This document shows positions 33,268 through 42,050 of a stretch of DNA of 42,623 bases, one piece after another (the first letter of the stretch is position 1; every line of letters starts with the position of its first letter). Location: contig CAISXF010000004.1 in NCBI GenBank assembly GCA_903889445.1, positions 1 through 42,623 on the forward strand, written 5' to 3'. Under the pieces are notes generated by a model that was not told the DNA's origin, did no database searches, and saw only the letters and a list, made by a program, of their open reading frames with translations. Position numbers and translations under genes: made by a program. This stretch comes from an uncultured Pseudomonadota bacterium. Its GTDB lineage: Bacteria; Pseudomonadota; Gammaproteobacteria; Methylococcales; Methylomonadaceae.

Positions 33268-33876
33268 ATGAACAGTCAGACAAAATCACAATTTATTGCG
33301 GTTGCTTCGATTACATCGGAGTTGAGTGCGGTAATGGTTGTAGCGAAAGAGATTTCGTTAGCTGCGGCAAATGCGAAAGCGATTGCGTTTCGAGCGGGTG
33401 ATAAAGCAAAAGGTTTTCAACCGATTACCGATTTTATTAACGAGCTGGCGAAAGAAACGATTGAATTAGTCACCAATATCAACGTGTATGCGTTGTTGTT
33501 ATATCGGTTAACGGTGAATGAATATAGACGCACAGCCGCTTATAACCGTTTTGAGCAAGTCGCGAAATTAGCAGTTGGGGCGCGTTATGCCGATTCGATG
33601 CAAGAACCGATTTCGACTGCAAGAACCATTATGCAAGATTGCCAACGTCAATTTAAACGTGACGTGACGCAATTATTAGGACAGCTCGAAGCGGTGATGC
33701 ACCACGCGCGAGCGGCGCGAGTTATTGCGGCAAACTCTCGAATTGAAGCCTCGCAAGCTGGCGAGTATTTGCAAAGTTTACAAGCGGTTGCCGAAAGCGT
33801 CGATAAAGCCGCGCACACTATTCATGATAATGTGCAACGGTGTCGCATCGCATTATCCATTTATCGCAATAGTTAA
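33268..33876 (+). CDS. Soluble all-helical protein with two receptor-tip-like motifs
   Basis: This 202-residue protein has no signal peptide, membrane segment or known enzyme motif. Two segments resemble the signalling tip of chemoreceptors: one near residues 35-65 (AKAIAFRAGDKAKGFQPITDFINELAKET) and one near residues 150-180 (IAANSRIEASQAGEYLQSL). The receptor encoded upstream has [17 protein letters not shown] at the same place. It looks like a degenerate, membrane-free receptor fragment or adaptor. It lies between cheB and the ODP gene, so I infer that it couples the diiron sensor to CheA or CheW. The motif match is by eye only. Confidence 0.65.
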   Translation: MNSQTKSQFIAVASITSELSAVMVVAKEISLAAANAKAIAFRAGDKAKGFQPITDFINELAKETIELVTNINVYALLLYRLTVNEYRRTAAYNRFEQVAKLAVGARYADSMQEPISTARTIMQDCQRQFKRDVTQLLGQLEAVMHHARAARVIAANSRIEASQAGEYLQSLQAVAESVDKAAHTIHDNVQRCRIALSIYRNS

Positions 33877-33894
33877 AAGAGGAACATTGTTTTT

Positions 33895-34623
33895 ATGAAA
33901 ATGACCAAGATTTACGAAGGAGCGCACCAATGGATTATGTTTGGACGCGACGAAAATAAACCCGACAACATTATTGATAGTAATCAATATATTGTTCGTA
34001 CGGCGAATAAATGTTTATTGCTGGAACCAGGTGGCACAGAATTATTTGCACCCATGATGGCGGCGGTTTTGCATCATGCGCCCGTTGAACAAATTACCGA
34101 TTTATTCGCTTCACACCAAGATCCAGACGTAATTTCGTCGTTGGGTTTGTGGGATCAAGCGTTGTCGAATGCCAAATTGCACGCACCCGCACTTTGGGAA
34201 GGTTATATTCGTCATTTTGGCTGTGAATCCATTCAATATGTACCGATTCCTGATAATGGCGAAACGATTAAAATAGAATCTGTCGAATTACAAATTATTC
34301 CAGCACATTATTTGCATTCACCATGTGGGTTTCATGTTTATGATCCACAAGCGAAAATTTTAATGTGTGGCAGTGTCGGATCCGCGTTTGAAGCTCCTGG
34401 TGCGCCAGTATTTGTAGAACGTTTCGATGTTCACGTTGAAAAAATGCGTTATTACCATCAACGAATGATGCCGTCGAATCAAGCCAAACGCGCGTGGGTT
34501 GATCGAGTTAGAAATTTAGATATTGATATTTTAGCCCCACAACATGGACGCATGTTTAAAGGCGACGACGTGAAACGTTTCTTAGATTGGTTTGATTCGT
34601 TACAAGTTGGAACGGGTATTTAG
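33895..34623 (+). CDS. ODP-like oxygen-sensing metallo-beta-lactamase-fold protein
   Basis: This 242-residue cytosolic protein has the metallo-beta-lactamase fold of flavodiiron proteins without the flavodoxin part. Candidate metal ligands are His 74, Asp 76 and Asp 78 (SHQDPDV), His 138 (IPAHYLHSP) and His 217 (PQHGRMF). The position usually filled by the bridging Asp (SGDIG-type turn) reads CGSVGS, with Ser 160 instead. The C-terminal half (YYHQRMMPSNQAKRAWVDRVRNLDID) matches relatives. The Treponema denticola ODP is a diiron protein that senses oxygen in chemotaxis; this homologue ends the che operon. A terminator follows at 34725. Confidence 0.85.
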   Translation: MKMTKIYEGAHQWIMFGRDENKPDNIIDSNQYIVRTANKCLLLEPGGTELFAPMMAAVLHHAPVEQITDLFASHQDPDVISSLGLWDQALSNAKLHAPALWEGYIRHFGCESIQYVPIPDNGETIKIESVELQIIPAHYLHSPCGFHVYDPQAKILMCGSVGSAFEAPGAPVFVERFDVHVEKMRYYHQRMMPSNQAKRAWVDRVRNLDIDILAPQHGRMFKGDDVKRFLDWFDSLQVGTGI

Positions 34624-34724
34624 TAAGAAAATATAAATTTGTTGAGTGTTGTTATGTTTGTGTTGTGTTAGAAAGAGAGAAGTAGTTTGTTGTGTTTTTG
34701 TTTTTCGTTGAGAAAGTGGGGAAG

Positions 34725-34757
34725 AACCGTCTGATGAGCAATCATCAGGCGGTTTTT
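34725..34757 (+). terminator. Strong terminator of the chemotaxis operon
   Basis: AACCGTCTGATGA pairs with TCATCAGGCGGTT (one wobble) around a 4-base loop, followed by TTT and a T-rich stretch. It also faces the end of yggX on the opposite strand and could serve both. Confidence 0.88.
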
Positions 34758-34770
34758 CTTTTGCAGCGAT

Positions 34771-35043
34771 TTAGTTTGCTGGCGCGACGTAACCTTCAGG
34801 CTTTTCGTTGTTACCTTCAAATAAAAATTTGCGGCGTTCGGCGGCTAAAAATACGCGGGCTTTCGGGTCAAAACTGGCTAATCGATTTTCGTTAATTAAC
34901 ATTGTTTGTTGGCTTAACCACGATTGCCACGCGCCTTTTGAAATATGTTCAAAAATTTCTAAACCTTGTTCACCTGGAAATGGTGGCGCGTCTAAACCTT
35001 CGGCTTCGGTACCCAGTTTTACACAATGAATGGTGCGTGTCAT
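34771..35043 (-). CDS. yggX: YggX-type Fe(II)-trafficking / oxidative protection protein
   Basis: This 90-residue protein starts at [11 protein letters not shown]; the longer in-frame start at 35112 lies inside mutY. It has the YggX pattern [40 protein letters not shown] and FLFEG. YggX proteins protect iron-sulfur enzymes from oxidative damage. It overlaps the mutY stop as ATGA, so translation is coupled. MutY carries an iron-sulfur cluster, and the mutY-yggX pair is common in gammaproteobacteria. Confidence 0.93.
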   Translation of the reverse strand: MTRTIHCVKLGTEAEGLDAPPFPGEQGLEIFEHISKGAWQSWLSQQTMLINENRLASFDPKARVFLAAERRKFLFEGNNEKPEGYVAPAN

Positions 35044-36089
35044 AAAAAATCCTCTGTTGTAAGTTGCGTTAAAAGTGTGTTGATCGGCGCGGGTAATGCC
35101 CGATTTTGCCATTCTTGGCGCGTGTGAAAATTTAAATTATCGATGGCATTCACGTCCATCAACAGCGGTGTGAAATCCAAATGATAATGTGAAAAAGTGT
35201 GCCGTTGTGTTGGCGAAAAGTGGTGATTTTGAATCGTTAAATTTCGCTCGTGACACCACAATTGCGCGTCTTCCAACGTTGCAACTTCGGGCAAACTCCA
35301 CAAACCTCCCCAAATACCTTTCGTCGGGCGTTGTTCCAGCCAAAGTTGCTGCTGTTCATTATGAATCACCAAAAAAAGCGTTTGTTTAATCGGCGACTTT
35401 TTAGCAGGTTTCGACGACGGATACTGCGCCACAGTTTGCGTCAAAAATGCCGCGCAATTCGTTGACATCGGGCAATCGCCACATCGCGGTTTGCTGCGTG
35501 TGCAAAGCGTCGCGCCCAAATCCATAATCGCTTGCGTGTAATCGTCGCACCGTTCAGACGGCGTAATTTTTTCGCTCAATGCCCACAATTTCGTTTCAAC
35601 TTCGCGCAATCCTGTCCAACCTGAAACCGCAAAAAAGCGTGTTAAAACCCGTTTCACATTGCCATCCAGAATCGGCTGCGATGTTTGAAACGCAATACTC
35701 AAAATAGCTCCCGCCGTCGATTTTCCAATCCCAGATAACGCCAACAATTCGGGCAACGTATTCGGAAAATAACCAAGTTGAATAATCGTTTGCGCGGCAT
35801 GATGCAAATTTCGAGCGCGAGCGTAATAACCCAATCCCGCCCAACGCAATAAAACGTCGTCAAGTGGCGCAGTGGCTAAGGTTTCAACCGTCGGAAATTT
35901 TTCAATGAACGCTTGAAAATACGGAATCACCGTAGCGACTTGCGTTTGTTGCAACATAATTTCGGACAACCACACACGATACGGTGATTTATTCTGTTGC
36001 CACGGCAAATCTTTGCGTCCGTGCGAGTCGAACCACGTCAATAAAGCGTCGGCAAAATCAAAGTCTGTGGGAGGTTTTTCTAGCGTCAT
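35040..36089 (-). CDS. mutY: Adenine DNA glycosylase MutY
   Basis: This 349-residue protein has the glycosylase domain with [14 protein letters not shown] (catalytic Glu), the helix-hairpin-helix [13 protein letters not shown] and the catalytic Asp in [10 protein letters not shown]. The iron-sulfur loop is Cys-x6-Cys-x2-Cys-x5-Cys ([17 protein letters not shown]). The C-terminal NUDIX-like domain ([18 protein letters not shown], then HTFSHYHL) recognises 8-oxoguanine. It removes A mispaired with 8-oxoG. It is divergent from the small membrane protein gene. Confidence 0.95.
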   Translation of the reverse strand: MTLEKPPTDFDFADALLTWFDSHGRKDLPWQQNKSPYRVWLSEIMLQQTQVATVIPYFQAFIEKFPTVETLATAPLDDVLLRWAGLGYYARARNLHHAAQTIIQLGYFPNTLPELLALSGIGKSTAGAILSIAFQTSQPILDGNVKRVLTRFFAVSGWTGLREVETKLWALSEKITPSERCDDYTQAIMDLGATLCTRSKPRCGDCPMSTNCAAFLTQTVAQYPSSKPAKKSPIKQTLFLVIHNEQQQLWLEQRPTKGIWGGLWSLPEVATLEDAQLWCHERNLTIQNHHFSPTQRHTFSHYHLDFTPLLMDVNAIDNLNFHTRQEWQNRALPAPINTLLTQLTTEDFL

Positions 36090-36131
36090 GCTATGATTTC
36101 AAGCTCATAAAAAGAATAAAAAGGAGAGAAA

Positions 36132-36404
36132 ATGTTATTAGCAAAAATGGCAGCGGTGGGCGTTTTAATTTGGTTTTACCTGACTGCCAAAGACCATGGC
36201 GAATCACCAGTTAAATGGGCGATTATTGGTTTAATCGGTTTTGCCATAACGTGGGAAATGGCACATTTAGTTGCCGATATGTTGTTGCCTAAAAGTCCAT
36301 CATCAGCCTTTATTTCGTCCAACGCACCTGCTCTTGTTGGTGTTGCAGCGGCTTGGTTGATTCGTAAAAAATTGTTACTTGATGCCAAACGCGATAATTC
36401 TTAA
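36132..36404 (+). CDS. Small membrane protein of unknown function
   Basis: This 90-residue protein has three hydrophobic segments: residues 2-18 (LLAKMAAVGVLIWFYLT), 28-52 (WAIIGLIGFAITWEMAHLVADMLL) and 63-76 (NAPALVGVAAAWLI), followed by a basic tail. AAGGAGAG precedes the ATG at good spacing, so it is a real gene. It is divergent from mutY and convergent with the peroxiredoxin gene. I do not recognise the family. Confidence 0.75.
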   Translation: MLLAKMAAVGVLIWFYLTAKDHGESPVKWAIIGLIGFAITWEMAHLVADMLLPKSPSSAFISSNAPALVGVAAAWLIRKKLLLDAKRDNS

Positions 36405-36410
36405 AGCACA

Positions 36411-36442
36411 AAAGGCGCAAGATTTTAAAACCTTGCGCCTTT
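36411..36442. terminator. Shared terminator between convergent genes
   Basis: AAAGGCGCAAG and CTTGCGCCTTT form a perfect 11-bp stem around a 10-base AT-rich loop, ending in a short T-run on each strand. It lies between the stop of the small membrane protein and that of peroxiredoxin. Confidence 0.85.
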
Positions 36443-36458
36443 CGTTTGACCAATCGAA

Positions 36459-37064
36459 TTATAATTTCGCTTCGTTGGTAGCAAGATATTCTGCAACACC
36501 CGCTGGACTTGCGTTCATACCTGCATCGCCTTTTTTCCAGCCTGCTGGGCAAACTTCACCGTGTTCTTCGTGGAATTGTAACGCATCAACCATACGCAAT
36601 AATTCATCCATGTCACGACCTAATGGCAAATCGTTGACAACTTGATGACGCACTTTGCCTGTCGTATCAATCAAAAACGCGCCACGGTACGCAATGCCAA
36701 CGCCTTCAACGGCTACATCGTAAGCGTTCACAATTGAATGGCTTAAATCAGCTGCCATTGTGTATTTCACAGCACCAATGCCGCCTTGATTGATAGGCGT
36801 GTTGCGCCATGCGTTATGCGTAAAATGTGAATCGATAGACACGGCAATTACTTCCACATTACGTTTGGTGAATTCTTCCATGCGGTGATCCAATGCAATC
36901 AATTCGCTTGGGCAAACGAACGTGAAATCTAACGGATAGAAAAAGATAATCGCGTATTTGCCTTTTGTAGCTTCAGCAAAATTAAAGGAATCGACGATTT
37001 CGCCATTACCTAAAACCGCTGGAACTGTGAAATCTGGGGCTTGTTTGCCAACTAAAACACTCAT
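36459..37064 (-). CDS. Typical 2-Cys peroxiredoxin (AhpC/Prx family)
   Basis: This 201-residue protein starts at MSVLVGKQAPDFTVPAV with TGGAG upstream; a start 12 codons earlier is less likely. The peroxidatic Cys 51 is in FTFVCPSE and the resolving Cys is in EVCPAGWKKG. The family reduces hydrogen peroxide and organic peroxides using thiols. No alkyl hydroperoxide reductase flavoprotein (AhpF) gene lies beside it, so its reductant is probably thioredoxin. The cytochrome c peroxidase gene follows upstream on the same strand. Confidence 0.93.
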   Translation of the reverse strand: MSVLVGKQAPDFTVPAVLGNGEIVDSFNFAEATKGKYAIIFFYPLDFTFVCPSELIALDHRMEEFTKRNVEVIAVSIDSHFTHNAWRNTPINQGGIGAVKYTMAADLSHSIVNAYDVAVEGVGIAYRGAFLIDTTGKVRHQVVNDLPLGRDMDELLRMVDALQFHEEHGEVCPAGWKKGDAGMNASPAGVAEYLATNEAKL

Positions 37065-37155
37065 GAATAACTCCAATAATGAAAATAAAAAATGACACAA
37101 AATGCCGATTAAGACGACGGCGTAATTCTACACTAAATTAGTCGGTAATCATCTA

Positions 37156-37182
37156 GGTGAGCGCGAATTTGTCACGCTCACC
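37156..37182. terminator. Possible terminator after the cytochrome c peroxidase gene
   Basis: GGTGAGCG pairs with CGCTCACC around an 11-base loop between the cytochrome c peroxidase stop and the peroxiredoxin start. No long T-run follows on the minus strand, so it is a weak candidate. Confidence 0.4.
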
Positions 37183-37190
37183 GTTGAGAT

Positions 37191-38195
37191 TTAATTTACC
37201 GTTTTGCCCGATGTAGCGGGTAATGTTGGCATGGTTTGTTTTGGGAATTCACCCGTCAAACCATTCAAAAACGCCACGATGTCAGCGGTTTCGTCTTTCG
37301 ATAATTCTTTGTTCAACTGCACTTTTGCCATAATGTTGACGGCTTCGTCTAACGTGGCGACTGAGCCATTGTGGAAATACGGCGCGGTCAACGCGATGTT
37401 TCGCAACGTTGGCACTTTCCAGAAATGTTCGTCTTCCGCTTTTTTAGATACGTCCGCCACACCTTTGTCTTTGCTGAAATGGTATTTTGCTTCCAAATAA
37501 CCGTCGTTAATCATCGGGAATTTTTGGAACGTTCCCGCGCCATTAAACGCCGCGCCACTGTGGCAACTGGTGCAACCGAGTTCCGCTACTTTTTCCATGC
37601 CGCGAATTTGTTGCGCTGATAACGCGGATTTGTCGCCGCCGACAAATTTATCGTACGGGCTATTTGGCGTAATCAAGGTGCGTTCATACGCTGCAATCGC
37701 TTTCGTGGCGGTATCTTTAGAAATGGCATCTTTGCCAAATGCTTTTTCAAATGCCGTTTGATAACCGTCGATAGATTTCAAACGCGCCACCACGTCATCC
37801 CAATTTTTCATGCCCATTTCAACGGGACTTGTGACGGGACCAGCAGCTTGTTCTTCCAACGTTGCCGCGCGTCCATCCCAAAATTGCACTTTATTAAATG
37901 CCGAATTCCAAACGGTTGGCGCACTGCGTCCACCAAGTTGAGCTTGTACGCCCATCGAATGTGAGCGATTATCTTCGCCGCCCAACATGGTGTTATGGCA
38001 AGACGCACAAGAAACTGTGCCAGTCGAAGATAAACGTGGATCGTGATAAAGCATTTTGCCTAATTCTACTTTTTCGACACTGCTTTTATTATCCGCAGGT
38101 TCGGGGGCTTGCGTCGGTAAAACTTCCCACGCGCTGGCAACTGAAACCGAACCGATTAACGCTAAAGTGGCTACTAATGAACGAAGTTTAAACAT
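37191..38195 (-). CDS. Di-heme cytochrome c peroxidase
   Basis: The protein has 334 residues from the ATG at 38195, which has AGGAG upstream; an upstream start at 38219 adds eight residues without support. A signal peptide (FKLRSLVATLALIGSVSVASA) leads it to the periplasm. Two heme sites are present: SCASCH near residue 70 and GCTSCH near residue 210. The KVPTLRNIALTAPYFHNGSVATLDEAV segment is typical of bacterial CcpA/MacA-type peroxidases. It reduces hydrogen peroxide with electrons from cytochrome c. Confidence 0.93.
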   Translation of the reverse strand: MFKLRSLVATLALIGSVSVASAWEVLPTQAPEPADNKSSVEKVELGKMLYHDPRLSSTGTVSCASCHNTMLGGEDNRSHSMGVQAQLGGRSAPTVWNSAFNKVQFWDGRAATLEEQAAGPVTSPVEMGMKNWDDVVARLKSIDGYQTAFEKAFGKDAISKDTATKAIAAYERTLITPNSPYDKFVGGDKSALSAQQIRGMEKVAELGCTSCHSGAAFNGAGTFQKFPMINDGYLEAKYHFSKDKGVADVSKKAEDEHFWKVPTLRNIALTAPYFHNGSVATLDEAVNIMAKVQLNKELSKDETADIVAFLNGLTGEFPKQTMPTLPATSGKTVN

Positions 38196-38256
38196 GTCTA
38201 ACTCTCCTAAAGTGTACAAAAATAATTTTTATTTTTAGATTTACAATCAACGTGAC

Positions 38257-38285
38257 GTTTGCCACGCCTTTTGTTCGCGGCAAAC
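38257..38285. repeat. Inverted repeat upstream of the cytochrome c peroxidase gene
   Basis: GTTTGCC and GGCAAAC flank a 15-base spacer. It lies between pgm and the cytochrome c peroxidase gene and could be a transcription end of pgm or an operator. No T-run is evident. Confidence 0.35.
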
Positions 38286-38345
38286 TTTAACACACCGACG
38301 TAAACACGCAAAAATCGCCGCGCTTACTTAATCGATTTTTATTTT

Positions 38346-40001
<1,656 letters not shown>

Positions 40002-40052
40002 TCAAATTGTGCTTAAAAGTACACCAAAATACTCGTTCAGTGTAGGAGAAAT

Positions 40053-40610
40053 ATGTTACGCGCTTATTTATTATTATGTGTTAGTTTGTTTTCAGTTCCA
40101 ATTATGGCGGCGACGGAAATGCGTCCCGATAAAGTGTGGTTATTGATTGACACAAAAGCCAAAAAAATCGAAATCAAAAAAGGTGAGCAAACGGTTGAAA
40201 CGCTTGAACACGTTGCGATTGGTCGCGGTGGCGCGGGTTTGAAAGCGCATCGTGGCGACAATATCACGCCGCATGGGGAATATCATATTGGCTGGATTGG
40301 CGATAAAAGTATGTTTCGGCGGTTTTTTGGATTGACGTATCCATCGGTTGAAGATGCTGAAAAAGCCTTTGATAAAGGCATCATTAACGAAGGTCAGTAT
40401 AAGCGAATTGTTCGCGCTCAGGAATTGGGTGTAATTCCACCACAAGACACACCATTGGGTGGTCAAATTGGCATTCACGGCTTAGGCAACGCGGATGCGC
40501 GAGTACATGAAGTCTTTGATTGGACGCACGGTTGCATTGCATTAACGAACTCGCAAATCGATCATTTAAGTCAATTAGTCGATACCGGTACTGTTGTTAA
40601 AATAAAATAA
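40053..40610 (+). CDS. Periplasmic L,D-transpeptidase (YkuD domain)
   Basis: This 185-residue protein has a signal peptide (residues 1-19, SVPIMAA). The catalytic site is IHGLGNAD (His 142) followed by WTHGCIALTN with His 159 and Cys 161. The usual Arg after the Cys is Ala, as in a known subgroup of the family. L,D-transpeptidases make 3-3 crosslinks or attach outer-membrane lipoproteins to peptidoglycan. An Lpp/OprI-like lipoprotein with a terminal Lys is the next gene, so that protein is a plausible substrate (inference). A TAGGAGAAA motif precedes the ATG. Confidence 0.9.
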   Translation: MLRAYLLLCVSLFSVPIMAATEMRPDKVWLLIDTKAKKIEIKKGEQTVETLEHVAIGRGGAGLKAHRGDNITPHGEYHIGWIGDKSMFRRFFGLTYPSVEDAEKAFDKGIINEGQYKRIVRAQELGVIPPQDTPLGGQIGIHGLGNADARVHEVFDWTHGCIALTNSQIDHLSQLVDTGTVVKIK

Positions 40611-40711
40611 AGCTGGAAAATATGGCAATGGGTGGTTAGAATTATCGACAGCTGTAGTGTTTTTTTAGTAAAAATTCTCGTTAAGTTCTCATTTTATAAA
40701 AGGTAAATCTC

Positions 40712-40990
40712 ATGAAAAAATTCGTTAAATTAGCAGTAATCGCATTGTTTGCCACTGTCATTGTTGGCTGTGCAAGCACTGATGATATTAAACATTTACA
40801 ATCACAAGTTGATGGCTTGAAAACATCGGTTGCACAAGCATCTGCTGATGCAAACAGCGCACAAAGTGCTGCTGCTGATGCTGCTTCACGTGCTGCTGCT
40901 GCTGAATCAGCTGCAAACCGTGCGGCTCAATACGCACAAGATACCAACAGCAAATTGGACAGTATGTTCAAAAAATCAATGATGAAATAA
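40712..40990 (+). CDS. Lpp/OprI-like alanine-zipper outer-membrane lipoprotein
   Basis: This 92-residue protein has a lipoprotein signal with the lipidated Cys 20 in VIVGCAST. The mature part is one long coiled coil: SQVDGLKTSVAQASADANSAQSAA, with Ala in the core positions, and it ends with KKSMMK. OprI and Lpp have this form and anchor the outer membrane to peptidoglycan through the last Lys. Codon use is strongly biased to GCT and GCA for Ala, in keeping with high expression. It lies 101 bases after the L,D-transpeptidase gene and is closed by a strong terminator. Confidence 0.88.
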   Translation: MKKFVKLAVIALFATVIVGCASTDDIKHLQSQVDGLKTSVAQASADANSAQSAAADAASRAAAAESAANRAAQYAQDTNSKLDSMFKKSMMK

Positions 40991-41013
40991 TTTCATTTAT
41001 CGAATGCTGATAA

Positions 41014-41047
41014 AAACCCTGTGAGCTTGCTCTCGGGGTTTTTTTTT
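41014..41047 (+). terminator. Terminator of the lipoprotein gene
   Basis: ACCCTGTGAGC pairs with GCTCTCGGGGT (one wobble, one mismatch) and is followed by a run of T. It is a clear intrinsic terminator. Confidence 0.88.
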
Positions 41048-41077
41048 GACTGTTATTTCTGATTTGAGTTTTTTATA

Positions 41078-42007
41078 ATGCGTCTAATTAGAGGTTTTTC
41101 TCATGCACCGCCTTTTCCAAATGGCTGTGTTTTAACAATTGGTAATTTCGACGGCGTACATTTAGGGCATAGTGCCGTTATTGAAGCCTTAGCCACTCGT
41201 GGGCATGAACGTAATTTGCCGACCGTCATTATGTTGTTTGAGCCGCAACCGTTAGAGTATTTTTTAGCCGATAATGCGCCATCCCGTTTGATGCGTTTGC
41301 GCGAAAAAATGTTGGCGTTAAATTCATTGCCGATTGATAACGTTGTCATTGTGCGTTTCAATCGAACGCTCGCGGATTACGAACCTGAGCAATTTATTCA
41401 ACAAATTTTAGTATCAAAACTGAATGTGAAACATGCGGTGATTGGTGACGATTTCCACTTTGGCAAAGCGCGTCGCGGTAATTTCAAACTGTTGAAAGAA
41501 CACGGCGAATTGCTGGGTTTTTCAGTCGAAAAATCAACCTCATATCGATTAGCCGATTTGCGTGTCAGTAGTACGCTGATTCGCGATGCGCTGGATGCCG
41601 ATGATTTGACGCAAGCGAAACGTTTGTTGGGGCAAGATTATTCGATTTGTGGGCGTGTTGCACAAGGCGATAAACTCGGGCGAACGCTAGGATTTCCTAC
41701 GGCAAACATCAAAATGTTGCGCCGAAATACGCCGATTCGCGGCGTGTTTGCCGTCACCATGACCGGCATTGATAATCGTGAATTTCAAGGCGTGGCGAAT
41801 GTCGGTATTCGTCCGACGATTGACGGCAACCACAAAGTAATTTTAGAAACGCATTTGTTTGATTTTAATCAAGATATTTATGGGCGTTACGTTAGTGTGC
41901 AGTTTAAATACAAATTGCGGCACGAAATGCGTTTTGCCTCGCTGGAACAATTACAATCTCAAATTCGTCATGATGTGGCGGCGGCAAAAGAATTTTTTAA
42001 TGTTTAA
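41078..42007 (+). CDS. ribF: Bifunctional riboflavin kinase / FAD synthetase
   Basis: This 309-residue protein has the nucleotidyltransferase domain at the start (TIGNFDGVHLGH, about residues 21-32) and VIGDDFHFGKARRGN, which make FAD from FMN. The C-terminal kinase domain follows (GRVAQGDKLGRTLGFPTANI, GVFAVTM, ANVGIRPTI), which makes FMN from riboflavin. The length matches RibF. The ATG has a weak Shine-Dalgarno. Its product supplies flavin cofactors that would serve the FAD-PAS receptor and the flavoprotein encoded in this window, though that is not specific to them. Confidence 0.95.
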   Translation: MRLIRGFSHAPPFPNGCVLTIGNFDGVHLGHSAVIEALATRGHERNLPTVIMLFEPQPLEYFLADNAPSRLMRLREKMLALNSLPIDNVVIVRFNRTLADYEPEQFIQQILVSKLNVKHAVIGDDFHFGKARRGNFKLLKEHGELLGFSVEKSTSYRLADLRVSSTLIRDALDADDLTQAKRLLGQDYSICGRVAQGDKLGRTLGFPTANIKMLRRNTPIRGVFAVTMTGIDNREFQGVANVGIRPTIDGNHKVILETHLFDFNQDIYGRYVSVQFKYKLRHEMRFASLEQLQSQIRHDVAAAKEFFNV

Positions 42008-42050
42008 CGTGCTAAAATTACACCTTCTCAATCTTCTAAAAGGCAAATAA

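Noticed and set aside
35044-35112. Longer start for YggX
   Set aside because: It would lie inside mutY and add residues not found in the family; the ATGA overlap gives the normal start.
41041-41077. FMN riboswitch before ribF
   Set aside because: The gap after the terminator is too short and has no RFN-element sequence; FMN riboswitches normally precede rib synthesis or transport genes.
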